From positions 1-6,096 of the forward strand of contig JAEUJR010000264.1 in NCBI GenBank assembly GCA_016793585.1: a DNA stretch of 6,096 nt, written 5' to 3'. Origin of the DNA: Archangium sp. Lineage in GTDB: Bacteria; Myxococcota; Myxococcia; Myxococcales; Myxococcaceae. The notes beneath the pieces are model-generated. The model was given only the letters and a program-made list of their open reading frames with translations. It had not been told where the DNA came from and ran no database searches. Both the position numbers and the translations under genes were made by a program. Position 1 is the stretch's first letter, and each line of letters begins with the position of its first letter. This document shows positions 5,623-6,096 of the stretch, piece by piece.

Positions 5623-6096
5623 ATGCGACTCTCACTCGCGGTGGTGCTGTTGCTGACCTGCTGTCGTTGCGCGCCCAGACCGAGCCAGGTCTTCGTCGCC
5701 GTGAACAGCTCCGACGCCTCGGTGCCTGACGCCTCGACCGCGATCGACGCCGGCGTCACCTGCGCGCCGACGTGCGCGACGTTCGGCAACCCACGCGTGC
5801 TCGGCCAGGTGCTCGACCCGCTGAACGAGCTCTCGGGCCTCGTCGCCAGCCGCAGCCAGCCTGGCGTGCTCTACGCGCACAACGACTCGGGCGACTCCGC
5901 GCGCTTCTTCGCCATCTCGGCCAGCAACGGCACCATGCTGCAGGAGTTCCTCGTTCAGAACGCCAGCAACCGTGACTGGGAAGATCTCGGGCTCGGCCCG
6001 TGCAACTCGGGCACCTGCGTGTTCCTGGGCGACATCGGAGACAACTCCCGCGTGCGCACCGACTACGCGGTCTACGTCGTGCCTGAGCCGATGGTC
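5623..6096 (+). CDS. Secreted putative lipoprotein with HNDSGDS/DWEDL/GDIGDN signature (3' end cut by window)
   Basis: The first 158 codons of a gene that runs off the window without a stop. Residues 1-14 (MRLSLAVVLLLTCC) are a signal peptide with Cys at 13 and 14. The lipobox is imperfect because position -1 is Thr or Cys rather than Gly, Ala or Ser, so lipid anchoring is probable but not certain. Residues ~29-44 are an Asp/Ala/Ser linker like those of myxobacterial surface lipoproteins. From residue 69 come ELSGLVAS, LYAHNDSGDSARFFAIS, NRDWEDLGLGP, FLGDIGDN and YVVPEP. This pattern recalls secreted beta-propeller-like hypothetical proteins in Actinobacteria and Myxococcota, and the acidic motifs suggest metal or ligand sites in loops. 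C47, C51, C127 and C132 could form disulfides outside the cytoplasm. The ribosome site is weak (GAGG 5606-5609, 13 bases upstream, inside an inverted repeat). Function unknown; the resemblance is from memory. Confidence 0.82.
   Translation, partial: MRLSLAVVLLLTCCRCAPRPSQVFVAVNSSDASVPDASTAIDAGVTCAPTCATFGNPRVLGQVLDPLNELSGLVASRSQPGVLYAHNDSGDSARFFAISASNGTMLQEFLVQNASNRDWEDLGLGPCNSGTCVFLGDIGDNSRVRTDYAVYVVPEPMV

Noticed and set aside
1..6096. tRNA, rRNA, CRISPR array, insertion sequence or prophage signs
   Set aside because: None seen. Coding density is near complete, and no transposase motifs, terminal inverted repeats or spaced direct repeats were found.

Overview
The window is one strand-consistent, gene-dense stretch of a high-GC Gram-negative bacterium. 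All six genes I can support are on the + strand, and gaps between them are 54 bp or less. A Myxococcota-type (deltaproteobacterial) host is my inference. It rests on strong G/C preference at third codon positions, on a secreted protein with an Asp-Ala-Ser/Asp-Ala-Gly linker of the kind common in myxobacterial lipoproteins, and on the gene content. The sequence alone does not prove the host.

Left half (1-3547): an SPFH/flotillin-type protein with a very long coiled coil (GTG start at 32, frame open to the window edge). It is followed 43 bp later by a 525-residue protein of unknown family ending in a Pro/Ala/Ser linker and one C-terminal membrane helix. That gene overlaps by one base (TGATG) a 179-residue pentapeptide-repeat protein. 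Together they look like a co-transcribed membrane-scaffold cassette: a microdomain scaffold, a tail-anchored cytosolic protein and a right-handed beta-helix protein. The middle protein and the combination are the least explained part of the window.

Right half (3599-6096): a short DsbD-type thiol:disulfide reductase (CcdA-like membrane domain plus thioredoxin domain, no N-terminal alpha domain, and a charged helical insert before the thioredoxin domain). Its last 19 bases overlap a small NTF2-like/SnoaL-like protein with a probable short signal peptide. After a 54-bp gap containing a GC-rich inverted repeat comes the start of a secreted, probably lipid-anchored protein with an HNDSGDS...DWEDL...GDIGDN signature, cut by the window end. 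These three products are envelope or export-linked, and the last has four cysteines in its exported part that could be clients of disulfide chemistry.

Regulation: the clearest non-coding signal is an 8-bp hairpin (3572-3595) whose 3' arm contains the Shine-Dalgarno sequence of the dsbD-like gene, six bases before its ATG. No tRNA, rRNA, CRISPR, insertion sequence or origin is visible, and no stretch above 300 bp lacks a gene.
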